DNA of 64,000 nt from NCBI GenBank assembly GCA_038363925.1, contig JAQQWL010000011.1, forward strand, positions 744,001-808,000. The letters run 5' to 3'. This document shows, piece after piece, positions 1 to 13,700 of this stretch. Position numbers and translations under genes: made by a program. Within the stretch, counting starts at the first letter, position 1, and every line of letters starts with the position of its first letter. This DNA is from Apiospora phragmitis (taxonomy: Eukaryota > Ascomycota > Sordariomycetes > Amphisphaeriales > Apiosporaceae). Under the pieces are notes generated by a model. The model was not told where the DNA came from and searched no databases. It was given only the letters and a program-made list of their open reading frames with translations.

Positions 1-183
1 CTCTATCAGAGCAACGAAAGCAAAGAAGTGCTGGAACATGCGAACAAGAGTCGCGCAGCCGATCCCAAGAACATAAAACCCTGGCGGCCTAAGGACCACC
101 CAGACTGGCTTGAACTGGATCGGTAACATGTACAACTCCATGCTGTTGCTACCACATGCCATGAGCGGGCGAAGATCTGCCAT
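1..183 (-). CDS. possible 5' end of a gene running off the left edge
   Basis: An ATG at 183 on the minus strand opens 61 codons with no stop before the window edge. The translation begins MADLRPLMACGS and turns hydrophobic (PVWVVLRPPGFYVLGIGCAT), as in a membrane protein. I do not recognise a family. Sixty-one open codons is only weak evidence and could arise by chance, so this is a tentative partial gene; the sequence to the left would decide it. Confidence 0.28.
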   Translation of the reverse strand, partial: MADLRPLMACGSNSMELYMLPIQFKPVWVVLRPPGFYVLGIGCATLVRMFQHFFAFVALIE

Positions 184-1044
184 TGCACGAACGATTGTCA
201 CGATATTTGCATTCAGGAACTGGCATAAGGAGTTACGGGTTCTACTTTTTGTTTTGATTATATCAATGAGGCAAATGTAACTTGGGTGTTGGGCGCTCAA
301 GACCTAGGCCCGGGTAAGGCATGGTAACATCAACTACAGTTATGCTTGGCAGATGCCCATCCCCTTAGAAGGCACTGGCTGATGCATCACTCTAGCCAGA
401 ACACATCTGACTAGATATAGAAAGAGTATGTATAAATTACATGGTCTTGCTGAAGAAGTAAATGCCAGCAGGACAAACAACCCCTTTGAAGCTGCGACGC
501 CGACACCATCCACGATGACGAGACTGACAGCTGCGAGGCTGATTGATTGTCAGCTGCCAGCTGGCAACTAGATCTCTGTCACTCGGTGCCCGGAGTACAT
601 CGATAGCAGCCAAGATTCGCAGACTACTACCTTAACAGACTGTTTACTGTCCAGAAAATGAATATAAGATAAGTTTAGATTGGAATGGACATACATAGAC
701 TTTTGTGCATCTCTCTTCATGTCGTGTTGGAAGGATTTGATCTTGAGTTGCTGTTGGGTTGAGTCACTCGAGTGCTTAGGCGGGTAATGCTCGCTACTTG
801 CTGCTGCCAAAAAGCACCGACCTGCAAACCCCACCACCTAGAATTCACAGAATTTAATTTTTGACCCCTCGCCTTCACTCTCCCAGGCAAAACCCACTTC
901 AACGTAGTGAGTAGCGAGCCATTATCCTACCACGACCTGCCCCATCCTGCCCATCGCGGCTTTCTCACCTTTTGACATCACGTCCTCTGCGATCCCCAAC
1001 TACCGACCCGATTTTATTTTTGAGAAATCGGCAGGACTGCCAAC
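184..1044. other. intergenic, upstream of eIF3c
   Basis: No convincing coding sequence. The last ~150 bases before the eIF3c start are rich in C/T and CCA-type stretches, as expected for a fungal promoter and 5' UTR. Confidence 0.5.
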
Positions 1045-3719
1045 ATGTCGAAATTCTTCGCCGGTGGCGACAGCTCCAGCGAGAGCAGCTCCGACGAGGA
1101 GGAGCTCTACTCCGAGGAGGAGGAAGAAAAGCCACAGGGAGAGGCCGAAGAGTCCTCCGAAGAAGACTCTGACGAGGATGAGGACGAATCCGAGGAAGAC
1201 TCGGATGACGAGGGTGCCGGCAAGACGGGTGCGTCCCGTTTCTTGCGCGGCGATTCCTCGGATAGCGAAGACTCCGACGAAGAGCGCGTAAAGACCGTCA
1301 AGAGCGCAAAGGACAAGCGCTTTGGTGAGCTCGAGGCCATCATCAAGGCCATCGACAATGGGCGCAAGATCAACGATTGGGGCTCCATTTCCAGCGGTAA
1401 GCACAGACTCAGTCACTCCCGCGCCGGTATTCATTCCCACTGATGGCCGACTAACATGGATGCGCAGAGTTCGACAAGTTGAACCGACAAGCACCCAAGA
1501 TTGGCGAGGGCAAGCAGATCCCCAAGATCTACATCAAGGTCCTGGTGGAGCTCGAGGACTTCATGAACGAGACGATCGCTAAGCAGAAGGTCACGCCCAA
1601 GAAGATGAACGCCACCAACGCCCGAGGTCTCAACGCAGTCAAGCAGAAGGTCAAGAAGATCACCAAGGACTACCAAACCCAGGTCGACAGCTTCCGCAAG
1701 GATGAGGATGCCTTCATGGAGTCGGAAGACGAGGTCCCCGAGCCCAAGGTCAAGAAGTCCAAGCCTACCGATCTCTACCTGGACGAGACCACAGCAGCAG
1801 AGGCCGCTAATGACGAAGGCTTCGCCGCTGTGGGCAAAGGCGGCAAGGTCCTCCAGTTCACCCCCGAAAGTATCCTGAAGCACTTGCGGGGTATCCTGGA
1901 GTCGAGAGGAAAGAAGAACACCGACAGACTGGAGCAAATCAAGATCATGGAGAAGCTCCTCGAAGTGGCAAACACCCCTTACCTGTCCCTGCGGGTGCTT
2001 CTGACCCTCGTGTCCGCCCGATTCGATCTCAGTGCCGGTTCCACAACGCCGACGATGCCTCTGGATCAATGGAAAGCTGCCGAGAAGGACCTGCAGACTC
2101 TTTTCGAGATTCTCGAGAAGAACAAGGATCACATCGTTATTGAAGGCGCCGATGAGTGGGAGGATGACGACAAGCCACCTACTGTTCCCGAGGGCGAGAA
2201 GTACCTCAAGGTTCCCGGCAGCATTGTGTCCTACGTCGAGCGTCTCGACGATGAGCTCACGCGATCCCTGCAGAGCATCGACCCTCACACTTCGGAGTAC
2301 ATTGAGCGCTTGAGCGATGAGGGCAACCTGTACAACACCATCTTCCAGGGTATGCTGTACTACGAGCACCTCCAGAAGGACGATTCTCTCCAAATTCCCC
2401 AAGACAGTGTTAACCGCATTGTCATGAGACGGTTGGAGCATGTCTACTTCAAGCCCGCCCAGGTCGTCAAGATCCTCGAGGAGAACGCATGGAAGAACGC
2501 CCCTGCTGACGCCGAGTCTGCCGTAACTCCCCGCGTGGCGGAGGCTGACGCCACGAGCCTCCTCAACGTCCTCTGCAACTACCTGTTCACTAACAGTGAG
2601 GGTATCATCCGTGCCCGTGCCATGCTGTGCCAAATTTACTTCTTGGCGCTGCACGATGAGTACTACAAGGCACGCGACATGATGCTCATGTCTCATTTGC
2701 AAGAGTCTATCAACAACTTCGATGTCCTGACCCAAATCCTGTACAACCGCACACTCGTTCAGGTCGGCCTTTGCGCATTCCGCAAGGGTCTGGTTTACGA
2801 TGCCCAGAACACCCTGCAGGAGATCTGCGGCAGTGGTCGCCAAAAGGAGCTTTTGGCTCAGGGTGTCATGATCCAGCGCTACAGCCAGGTTTCGCCTGAG
2901 CAGGAGCGTCTGGAGAAGCAGCGCCAGCTGCCGTTCCACATGCACATCAACCTGGAGCTGCTCGAATGCGTGTACCTTACCTGCAGCATGCTTCTCGAGA
3001 TTCCTCTTCTCGCCCAGACCGGATCATCGCCCGACATCAAGAAGCGAGTCATCAGCAAGACCTACCGCCGTATGCTCGAGTACCACGAGCGTCAAATCTT
3101 CACGGGTCCGCCCGAGAACACACGCGACCATGTGATGCAGGCGTCGCGCGCACTGGCTGCCGGCGAGTGGAAGAAGTCGATTAACTTCGTCCACAGCATC
3201 AAGATTTGGGATCTGATGCCAGACACCGAGGGTATCAAGACGATGCTCTCCAAGCAGATCCAGGAGGAGGGTCTGCGGACGTACCTCTTCACGTACGCCC
3301 CCTTCTACGACACTCTGTCCGTGTCCACCCTGGCGACCATGTTCGAGCTCGAGGACCGCAAGGTTGCGGCCATCATTAGCAAGATGATCAGCCACGAGGA
3401 GCTTGCGGCTGCTCTTGACCAGGTTTCCGCTACGGTTATCTTCCGCAAGGGAGTTGAGCTATCGCGTCTCCAGAGCTTGGCACTTACCCTCTCGGACAAG
3501 GCTGCCGCCCTCATCGAGACCAACGAGCGCACACTGGAGCAGCGCACCCAAGGCACAGCCAACGCCTTCGACCGGCGAGGCCAGAACCAACGGGGCGGAC
3601 ACCGGGGAGGCCGGGGAGGCCGAGGCGGCGGCCGCGGTGGTGGCGGTAACACCGGCCCTAGACAGGCGGGTGGCACGCAATTCACGGGCGGCGCCCTCGG
3701 TGCGGCGGTACGGGGTTAG
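1045..3719 (+). CDS. NIP1: eukaryotic translation initiation factor 3 subunit c (NIP1)
   Basis: Spliced CDS 1045-1396 + 1468-3719, 867 aa, the usual size for fungal eIF3c. The intron (1397-1467, 71 nt) starts GTAAGC, has a CTAAC branch site at 1451-1455 and ends GCGCAG; it splits a Glu codon in phase 1. The protein starts [20 protein letters not shown], the Ser/acidic N-terminal tract typical of eIF3c that contacts eIF1/eIF5. A long helical middle follows, then a PCI/winged-helix region (roughly residues 600-790, containing [19 protein letters not shown]) and an RGG-rich tail ([14 protein letters not shown]). It is a core subunit of the cytoplasmic eIF3 complex that helps assemble the 43S preinitiation complex. 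The frame is intact throughout. A long antisense ORF over it is a codon-bias shadow. Confidence 0.97.
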
Positions 3720-4514
3720 AGAAATGGGACCATTGTTTTCTCGTTTGTATGTAATGCATCAGGAGTCACTGAGGATTTGCCTTTTTTGATCAAAAAGCAT
3801 GGGTGAGGCCGGGCGACAATCTGCAGTGTTAGCCAAAGGCCCCTTTCCAGGCTGGTATGGATGGATGGTCTAGAGCTACAAAAAGAATTGACAGCTCGTT
3901 TCATGATATACGTTATACATGTTTCGTTTCATGAGCCCTGACGTGATTCCTAGGTAAAGTGATGAGATAGGGGGCAGGCATCATCGTATTCTGACTCCTG
4001 AGAACCTATCATGCTTCGCTGTACGTTGAGTAGTCTAAAATACGCATTATTCTCATGTCTATGTGCACATATATTTCTGCATGTATTCAGTGTTGATGCT
4101 GTTCTTCTCGTCGGGAACATTTCCCAGATCCCTTATCTGTAGGTTGTTGTTGGTTCTTCTCCCCTCGACAGAATAGCCTGACTAATATCCGCGCGGGCGG
4201 CCCTCCATTTCTCCTCTGGGTGCCCCACATGACCGCCCGCCCGCCACTTGGTCCCCCACTAATCATAGGCCCAGATCTCGAAGTGATTTGCAATAGCTGA
4301 CTTATACACAGAAAACCCTCAACCAACCCGAGGATCTAGCAATTGAAGGCACGGTGGCAGAGAGGTAGGTCAGAAAAGTTGAGCTTTTTCCTTCTTTACT
4401 TCTAGTTCTTCTTATGTTCCCATTGTGTACCCCCGTGTCTAGAGAAATAGAACAGGACGGTTTCAACACCTCTTATCTTGATTGTCGCATCGCATTCCTT
4501 GTCTCTCTTGCTCC
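3720..4514. other. intergenic between eIF3c and the hemerythrin-like gene
   Basis: No supported gene. It holds the eIF3c 3' UTR and the promoter of the next gene; pyrimidine-rich stretches (cttctttacttc) lie near 4388-4420. Confidence 0.5.
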
Positions 4515-5336
4515 ATGCTCTTATCGCAACGGCTCCCACGCCTTGTAGCATCGACACTACATTTGCTCCCTCTCTTCCGCCAGCAGCAATACTCAGCCGT
4601 CGCTTTCACGGCGCTTAACACGGCGGCGACCAACCCCTTGTCAACGTGTCCGGCCACCACCCTCACCTCGACGCCCTCCAGTCTCCCGAAATCGCGACAA
4701 GCCTGCGCCATGTCTTCCTCCTCGGCAGCCGCCGGTGCGACTGAGCAGCCCACCCTCGCCGGAGCAGCAGCGGTGGACTCCACCTGTGCAGCGACCACGA
4801 CCAAGAAGGAAGAAGTAGAAGAAAAACTGCCCCCGCTCTTGGCCGCCGAGTTCCAGGTCTACAACCGCATGGCAGAGCACATGGACCTGTTCCACGCGCA
4901 CTTCCGGCAGAGCTGGAACCTGCTGTGGAACGCGGCGACGGGCGGGAAGCGGCCGGCGGGCATGTCGATGCGGTCCTTCATTCTGGAGGGCCTGCAGTTC
5001 CTGCGGTACCTGACGGTGCACCACGACATCGAGGAGACGCACATCTTCCCCGTGCTGGCCAAGAAGATGCCCGAGTTCAAGGCCGGGCGGGGCAACGGGG
5101 CGGCCGAGCTGTTGAAGCAGCACAAGGAGATCCACAAGGGCATGGAGATGCTCGAGGAGTACCTGACGGCCTGCCGCTCGGGCGAGGCTGACCTCGAGAT
5201 GCGTGTCCTAAAGACCAAGATGGAGCCCTGGGCTGATGTGCTCTGGACCCACCTCGATCAGGAGGTCAAGACGCTTGGGGCGGAGAATATGCGCAAGTAC
5301 TGGACGCCGGACGAGATGAAGAGGCTGCCTATGTAG
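4515..5336 (+). CDS. hemerythrin-like (HHE cation-binding) protein, probably mitochondrial
   Basis: Single exon, 273 aa from the first ATG at 4515. Residues 1-~65 look like a mitochondrial leader: many Arg/Ser/Leu, no acidic residues early on (MLLSQRLPRLVASTLHLLPL). A second in-frame ATG at 4710 would give a cytosolic 208-residue form starting MSSSSAAAGATEQ. The C-terminal ~180 residues form a four-helix hemerythrin fold, with metal-ligand motifs in order: H in DLFHAHF, HHDIEETHIFP, HKEIHKGMEML and the C-terminal WTHLDQEV. Members of this family bind a di-iron centre and are linked to oxygen, iron or NO handling; the substrate here is unknown. The leader and the dual start are inferences from sequence. 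The frame is intact. Confidence 0.82.
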   Translation: MLLSQRLPRLVASTLHLLPLFRQQQYSAVAFTALNTAATNPLSTCPATTLTSTPSSLPKSRQACAMSSSSAAAGATEQPTLAGAAAVDSTCAATTTKKEEVEEKLPPLLAAEFQVYNRMAEHMDLFHAHFRQSWNLLWNAATGGKRPAGMSMRSFILEGLQFLRYLTVHHDIEETHIFPVLAKKMPEFKAGRGNGAAELLKQHKEIHKGMEMLEEYLTACRSGEADLEMRVLKTKMEPWADVLWTHLDQEVKTLGAENMRKYWTPDEMKRLPM

Positions 5337-5930
5337 ATCGAATGTGCGAGAAGAGAGAGATATATATAATGTGATACACAGGAATACGATAGATACTACA
5401 ATACAAAATACTACATTACTTCTACCGGTATGCTGTTGGCTCAGACCAGTCGATTGGTACCTTGTTGGAAGACATACTTTCTACTTCCCCTATCTTAGAC
5501 TAAGACAATGTGAGGAGGGCATGGGAGGAACGCCAAGGAAGACAGTGAAAATGGGATAGAAACAGGCGTGCAGACATAAAAGAGAATCATTCGGATATTT
5601 GAATTCCAGGCGTATGAAAAAGAGAAGAAAAAAACGGGTGACCAAGCTGCTGGATGGCAGGGTTGAACGCCAATGCTGGTGCAGTGAGTCCCAAGAGTGT
5701 ATGTACTGAGAGGCTTACACAGCAGGGGCTCATCCGGATCCAGTAGTGCTGATAAGTCCCAGATTGAACTGAGAGGTCACCACAGAAGCTTGCTTTCCCG
5801 GATTTCCGCCATCCATACCACTCGACCACCGTTAAAGAAAAAGCCAGTTGATTGGGATTATGTACCTACCCTCTCCTCCCTACCTACCTTAGAGCGGTGG
5901 GGTGGGGGGGGGGTTTGAAGTTTGTTAAGG
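5337..5930. other. intergenic, left shoulder of the RIP island
   Basis: Normal base composition, no gene. It ends in a run of ten G (ggtggggggggggttt) near 5900-5914. Composition changes abruptly to AT-rich RIP sequence at about 5930-5950. Confidence 0.5.
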
Positions 5931-7035
5931 GATGGAATCGTAGTATTTAATCCGTTTTGGCGCGAATATTATAACTTGCTCATGTTTGAATAGGAAATTA
6001 AGTTGCCGTTTAAGACGGAATGGGCTGGAAAGCCGTTTTTAACTCTTAATATTAACTTTAATCTAAGTTCGACTTTAAGTTAAATTCGATTTCTAGTATT
6101 AAGCCACTTTAGTTATATAAATTAACTATATGATAGATTTTAGGCTAAATTAGACTTTTAATTAAGGGATCTAAGGATTTAAAGAAAAAAAACATCGCAT
6201 TTATTATTTAAACCTCTTTTTTATATATAATAGATATTATATATAAGGCTTAAATAATAAATCTTTTAATACGATTTTATAAATATTATAATTATAGAAT
6301 TAAGTCTTATATTTTTATAATTAATATACCTTATAATTTAATTAATTACACGGTTTAATTAATTATTTTCTCGTAATTTTTAATAAATAAGTTTAATTTT
6401 TTTTAATTATTTTATTATAATTAATAATTAAAAAGAAAGCGATATATAATTAACGTTTTAAACGTTTTAAAATAGTTTTAAATTAAGTTTTTAATTTATA
6501 ATATAAGTTTATAATATTTTTATATAACTTTATATCTTTAATATCGCGGCGGTATTTTATAATAAAATATATAATTATTAATATAAAAACTTATTATTCT
6601 TAAAAAAAAATTCGATATATAATCGAACTAAATTCGCGATCGTTTCTTCTTTAAATAAATAATATTAAAGATATAGCGAATTAATTACTCTTTTAATATA
6701 ACGCGAAACGTATTAATATTAATTAAGCCTCTAGCTTTATATAATAATAATTAAACCTTTAAACGCGTTTTAATTAAAGAATTAATTATTAAAGAGTTTT
6801 TTATAAAGATTTTAATACGTATTACGCGTAGTTTATTTTCGTATAAAATATAATTAATAAATATAAGATTTAAAAAAAGAATATTTATAATTTTAATGAG
6901 ACTAGCTTTTTTATAAGTTAAATCTCGTTTAAAATAATCGTTATAACCTTTAATTAATACGAGAAGCTTAAAGTAGTTTAATAAAAGAACTAAGAATAAG
7001 TTATAATTATTTAAAGCGTTAAATTATATAGTTAC
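5931..7035. repeat. older RIP-mutated sequence, left flank of the retroelement
   Basis: Very AT-rich, stop-filled in all frames, with TA-rich low-complexity texture but scattered CpG. I could not assign it to an element class. It may be the left half of an older repeat into which the 7041-14860 element inserted, with 14866-~15950 as the right half; this is inference from position and equal degree of RIP only. Confidence 0.5.
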
Positions 7036-7040
7036 GTTAT

Positions 7041-7743
7041 TATTATAACCCGACCTAATTATGCGGCTAAAACCTCACCTACCGGAACGGAATTACTATA
7101 CCCTAACCAGGCTACGACGTTATAATTATTAACCGTATTATTAATTATATTAATATAAACTCTCTTATATTATAAAAGCGTGTAAATATAATTACGAGGG
7201 TATCCTAAATAGCGAAAGAATAGACCCGACCTGGGAAAACAGTTAAGAAAGAGCTACGGAACGAAGAGCGATTAGATTACCGCTCTGGTAAGTAAATTAG
7301 GAGCGACGGATTACGACGCCCCTAAGTGAGCCACTAAAATAGATCACCGTGATCTAAAGGAGGGATCATTATGAGCTAATAACGGGATTATTATAAGCTA
7401 ATAATAAAATTATTATAAGCTAAATAATTTAATAAATTAATAAAGAAAGAGATTAAATATATAACGATAGATATCCTTTATATATTTTATATAAATACTT
7501 TTTATTTTAATAATTAATTTAAATATTAATCTTAACTTATTAATAAAATAAATAACTTTAATAAAACTATTATAAATACCCCTAAGTTTATATATCTTAA
7601 TTACTTTTATTTTTATAAGTTATTACCTATTATATTAATAAAAGCGACTTTTATTATATATTCGAATACTTTTTTATATTATTAATATAAACCTTAATAT
7701 ATCTTACTAAGTTTTTTTTAAAATTTAAATAGCGTTCGTTACA
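7041..7743 (+). repeat. 5' LTR of the chromovirus
   Basis: 703 bp. It starts TATTATAACC where the least mutated copy starts TGTTATAACC (G-to-A), and ends GTTCGTTACA, so the terminal CA survives. About 7342-7422 contains four copies of a roughly 22-bp unit related to GATCACCGTGAGC. It aligns end to end with 14158-14860 and 16026-16709. Confidence 0.93.
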
Positions 7744-10700
7744 TTTTAATTACTCTTATTCTTACGAGTTATTACTTAAACCTTTAAATAATAGTATTAT
7801 AAGAACTATATTTATACCTGGCCTTAATAATACCGTCCGATAAGGAAAGACTTTTATCGCCACTTTTAGCACCTCTTAACGGGACCCTGTTATAAATATC
7901 GATAGTAATGATAGCGATAACGAGCCTATACGATAAGTATTAGTTAAGCGAATTAAGGAATTTAAATAAGAGAGCGTTAACTATTAGTATTATTACGCTA
8001 AGCTTAAAAAGGAGCGTAACGAGCTCCTAGTTAAGGGTATTTTAGAATAGACACTTTATAATATTAATAAGCTATGCGAAAAAGTATATTTTTTTTATAT
8101 AACTATTAATATTATTTAAACCCTTATTATATTAAAAAAAGGTATAAGAATTAATATATTAATACTTTTTAATAAAATAAGCGGAAACTTTTAAAACTTC
8201 TTTATTTAAATTAAGGCCTATTAACGGTTTTATAAAAAGATGTTCTAAGATTTTACTTAGTAGGTTATCTACGCTGCCTCGTTTTTTAAAAATAAAATAC
8301 TCGTTTAGTTCGAACCTTATTTAGACGAACTTGTAAAAAACGATTAGTAAATTAAGTTATACCGTATAAAGGTATAGCGTATTTTCGAAAGTTATAATAG
8401 TTTCGAACAAGCTTTTAAGTTATTCTTTTAAAACCCCGACAAAAAGCGATAGGCGGAGAGGGAATTTAAAACCTTTAAGTAAAAAAGATTAGCCGTTTTT
8501 TATATAGCCGAGTTCCGGCGTATTATAACTTGATTAAATTGTACCGAAATTATAAAGATTATAATATATTATTAAGAATTAAAAGATAATATTAAGGACG
8601 AACTTAGCCGGCTTGACGCCTTCGATAACTTTTTTTTATATATAGAATTTATTATTAAAATCGATACCTGTATATATAAACGACGCCGCGAAAAATAAGG
8701 CGGACCTTAGCGATAAACTAGTTAAACTTAAATTAATATAGGGTAATTATAATAATATAATTATATATCGCTTAGGAATATTACGGCGTATAGTTATTAT
8801 AATAAACTTATAAACTTTAATATTATTAGATATAATAAGTAAGGTAAGAAGTTATATAATATTTATTATAATTATTAAAAATTAGGATATTATGTTCGAA
8901 AATATTAAGTATTAAAAAAGGATTTTTAACGAGTTTTAAAAAAATAATACGTTAATATTATTAAAATAAAGGATATTTTTATAATAACTATTAAAAATAG
9001 TAACGCTATTATTAAATATAGTAACTTATCTTGGATAGCCTGTTATAATAATAGGTGCACTTTTTATTTAACGAATAAAAAAGGTACCGGATGATTTTTT
9101 AAAGCTCCGGGAGGTAAGGAAGACTATAGCCGAAGCGCCGCGATAACGCGAAAGGAGTAACCCCTTCTTTATAACGAAGATAGTGATTCGATAAATAATA
9201 TTATAAATTAATTAGAGTAATTAATAAATTATGAACGTTTAGTAAGTATATTAATAAACGAGTTAGTAAACGAGATTATTAAATTTAGAGACTTTAGGAC
9301 CGACGGATGGTTAGCTGTCCTTAGTATTCCTTATTTCGATTCGAAATATTTACGTTAAATACTTATTATAGCCGGTTTTAATTAAAAAATTTATAATAAT
9401 TACGTAATAGGGAATAATTTATAAATCTTTTTTATATATAAAGGATATTTTATATTTTTATAGATCTTATATATATATAACGTTTATATAAAATACTTCG
9501 CGGAGAAACTTGAGTATAAATAGTTTCCTCGAAAGATCGGTAAGCGACCTATTATATAACTATACCCGAATTATATTATTAAAAAAATTTAAACGTTAAT
9601 TTTAAACGGACGACGCGCGTATTTATTAATATAAAAAGATTTACGGTAATTATAATAATATTATTTAAAAGGACGAGATTAAAAGGAATATTTTAAGAAT
9701 TAATACCTCGAATACGCCTAGGAAAAATCGCGAGCTTATAGACGTTTAAAAGAAAGCGCTTAATATTTTTAAAATATATAAGTATATACCTGATAAGAGA
9801 ACCTCTTTAATATATTAAAAAATTTATAAAACGTTTATAAATTATTACGAATTTAATAAATTTTCGAATTATTAAAAAAACCTAAACTTTAAGTATTAAG
9901 GATAGTATTTTATACGGGGAAAAATATAAAAACACTTTTATCGGTATATTGAAAAGCGCCTTATAAAGAACGGAGAGAACGATAATAACGATATAAGGAT
10001 TAATCGTAGAATATTGTTAATAACCTATAGACGTAGCGCCCGGGAAATGGACGCCGCCTATTATAAAAGGATGATAATAGGCGGATTAAAATAGGTTCCT
10101 ATGTTAGATAACGGATGATCGAGTTATTTATAAGTATATTATATTAATATTAGGCGTAAAAAGAGCTTATATTAGAGCGTTACTCGATAGCGGAGTGTAA
10201 GGAAATTATATTTCATTATAAATCGTTAATTACTTTAAATTCGAATAATAAGAGAAAAACGCTTTATATCGATTTAAGATTATCGATAAAGGATTTATAA
10301 CGTATAACGATAGAGAAGTATAGAAGGAAGTCGCGAACTTTTTAATTAATATCGGAAGACGTTATAAACGAATTATGTATAATATTACGAACGTTATAGG
10401 ATACGATATAATTTTAGGGATATTTTAGTTATGGGTAAATAATTTTAGAATTAATTAAAAAATAGGTTAATTTTAATAAGATATATTAAAAAGAGGTTTA
10501 ATTAATAAATAGCGGTTTAAGAAGTAACCTTTTAATAAACCTAAAGTTTTTAAAATATATATTATTATTAAAGAGCTTAAGCTGAACGTTATAACGATTA
10601 TATTAAAAGAGTATCAGTAATTCGAAGTATTTTTAATAGAAAATTAAAAATAGGCTTACCGCTTTATATACGGTAAAATTATAAGATACGTTTTAAGAAT

Positions 10701-13700
10701 AGAAAAGAATTTTTATTTATATTTATATATAAACTTAATCAGGAATATAAATAAGCTTTAAAAGAGTATATTACGGAAAACTTTAAGAAAGGAGTTATAT
10801 AACTATTTATATTATTAACAGGCTTTTTTATCCTTTTTATCTTTAAAAAGAGCAAGGACGGGAAACTTAAATAGCGTATATATATCGATTATTAAAAGTT
10901 TAATGAAATTATTATTAAGAACTAATACTTTTTACTTTTAATCGGCGATTTATAAAATAAATTACTATATGTTAAAATCTTTATAATATTTAACCTTTTT
11001 AACGTATATAATTTAATCTAAATTAAAAAAAGAAAAAAATAGAAGACCGCGTTCCGAATTAAGTACGGCTATTTCGAATATTAAGCTATATTATTTAATT
11101 TAATTAACGTATTAATTAACTTTTAATTTATAATTAACTATATTTTATAAAAATACCTCGATAAGTTCGTTATAGTATACCTCGATAATATCTTTATTTA
11201 TTCTAAGAATAACGAATAGTATCGAAAATATGTAAAACTAATACTTTAAAAGCTATAAAATATTAACTTATTAATTAATTTAAAAAAAAGCGAATTCTAT
11301 TAATGATCCGTTATTTTTATAAAATATATAATATCTTTAGGCGAAATTTGAATAAAACCTTTAAAAATTTTAATAGTTAAAAAATAGCTTACGCTTATAA
11401 GCGTTATAAAAATTAAATCTTTCTTAAAATTAATTAATTATTACCGGATTTTTATCCCCGGATTTAACAGGATAACGATATTTTTAATAGATTTAATAAA
11501 GAAAGATAAACTATTTTAATAAATAAAGAAAGAAAATAAGGCCTTTTATGATATTAAGGAACGAATTCTTAACGAATTAATATTTCGCGTAATAAACCCG
11601 TTTAAACCTTTTAAAATTAAAATCGACGTATCGAATTATGCGATTAGAGGACAACTTAATTAATAAAACGATAACGGGAAAATATACCTGGTTATATTCT
11701 TTTTAAAAAAGTTTAACGAATTAGAGCTTAATTATTGAATTTATAATAAAGAGCTAATAATTATTATTAAAGCTTATAAAGAATAAAGATATTATTTTAA
11801 CGGAATAATAAAGCTAATTAAGGTTTATATTAATTATAAAAACTTTATAACGTTTATTATTACGAAGGAATTAAATAAATAATAAATATAATGGTTTAAA
11901 TTCCTATTAAAATTTAACCTTATTATTATCTACCGGAGAAATAACGAGAACGGTCGCGTCAACGTATTAAGCCAACGACCGGACTATTAGGAGGAAGTCC
12001 CGCTCGAGACGCGAACCATCCTTACTTACGACCAGGACGGCAACCTTATACCGTTAAAATAATTAAACGTTATAAACTATATCTAATATAATAACGATTA
12101 GGTTACTAAGTTTTAATAACTTAATTAAACTTTTAACCCCGCGAACTATTTTAAGGATTACTTTAAAAACCGCGACGGTCTCGCTTTTTATTAAAATAAG
12201 ATTTATATCCTTAAATAGTACCGCGAAGACTTTATTTAAAAATTTTACGAGTATTTTATATATAAATATTAAGAAATATTTAAAACTTAGAAAAAGATTA
12301 TTAAATAATTCGATTATAAAAACTTTAAACTAATCGTGACTAAAATAATCGGTAAATATAACTTTTATAATAAAATAAAAGCTATTCGATACCGGCCGTA
12401 CGAAGAGCTATAACCGATCCTATTATTAAATAAAATATAGAAAGTTATTGCACTTAATTTTATTATTAAGCTGCCCTTATTAAAAAAAACTTTTAATTAA
12501 GGTTAATTATAATAATATCTTAATAATTATAAATAAACTTATAAAGTATACTTATTTTTTACCGTATAAAAAATTTAGTAATATTAATAATTTAATATAT
12601 ATATTCTTCCGAATAATCGTTAATTAGTACGGATTACTCGAAATAATTATTTTTAATAAAGATAAATTATTTACCGTTAAATTCTAGAAATTATTTATAG
12701 TATAATTTAGAATTAAATATAAACTACTTACGGCTTACTACCTTTAAATAGATAAATAAACCGAGCGGATAAATTAGATTTTAAAATAGTATTTACGTTA
12801 TTATGTTAATTATAAATAAAATAATTAGGTATAATTATTACTTATAATTTAATTCGTTTATAATAACGTAAATAATAAAGCTACGCGTATTTTACTATTC
12901 CGAGCAAATTACGAGTACGACCCGGAAGTTATTAGAAAACCTTTAAAAAGAGAGTTAGTACCGATCGTAACCATATAAGTCGAAAAATTAAAGGAACTCT
13001 AGATTATATTATAATAAAACCTTACCTTTTTTTAATAATAAATAAAAGGATACGCCGACCGGATAAAGTTAAGAGGATTAACTTTTAAAGAGGGAAAAAA
13101 AGTTTACTTCTTACGACGAAATATTAAAACTAAGCGACTAAGCGATAAATTAGACTTTAAAAAGATCAGATTATTTAAAATTATAGAAGTTATTTTAAAA
13201 ACTAATTACTAATTATTATTACTTAAAAAAATATAAATACACCTTATATTTTATATTTTATTATTTAAACTAACGGCTAAAGAAACCTTAGTCGATATAT
13301 AATTAAAAGTCGAAATAGATTAGTATAAGTACGAAATCGACGAAATTATCGATAAAAAAAAAGAAGGGCGAAGCTTTTAATACCTCGTCTAATAAAAAGG
13401 CTACCTATTAAAAGATAATACCTAAGAGCTTAGGAAATATTTAGCGAACGCCGCGGAGAAACTTTAGAAGTTTAAAAAAGAGCTTCCCCGCGGGGACCGA
13501 CGGTCTAAGCTCGGGAAAACCTATTAAACTAAGAGACGATTAATTAACGTCCTTAAAAATATTTAAGGAACGTAGGTTATTAAAAACGAAGTTTTTTTAA
13601 TTAATAATCGAAAAAGAAATATTATTTTCCTTATTTAGTTCTTATATTCTTTAACGAAACGCTTCCGAACGCTTTTTTATTACGACCTTCTTTATATAAT

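Noticed and set aside
1431..2945. 504-codon antisense ORF across eIF3c
   Set aside because: It mirrors the codon bias of the sense gene, has no family resemblance (Leu/Val/Gln-rich) and lies entirely inside conserved eIF3c coding sequence.
5640..5830. Possible tRNA or 5S rRNA in the left shoulder of the island
   Set aside because: No A/B box pair in order, no acceptor-stem pairing, and no 5S-like conserved words.
5900..5916. G10 run before the RIP island as a G-quadruplex or telomere-like seed
   Set aside because: A single homopolymer without the spaced G-tracts of a quadruplex and without TTAGGG units.
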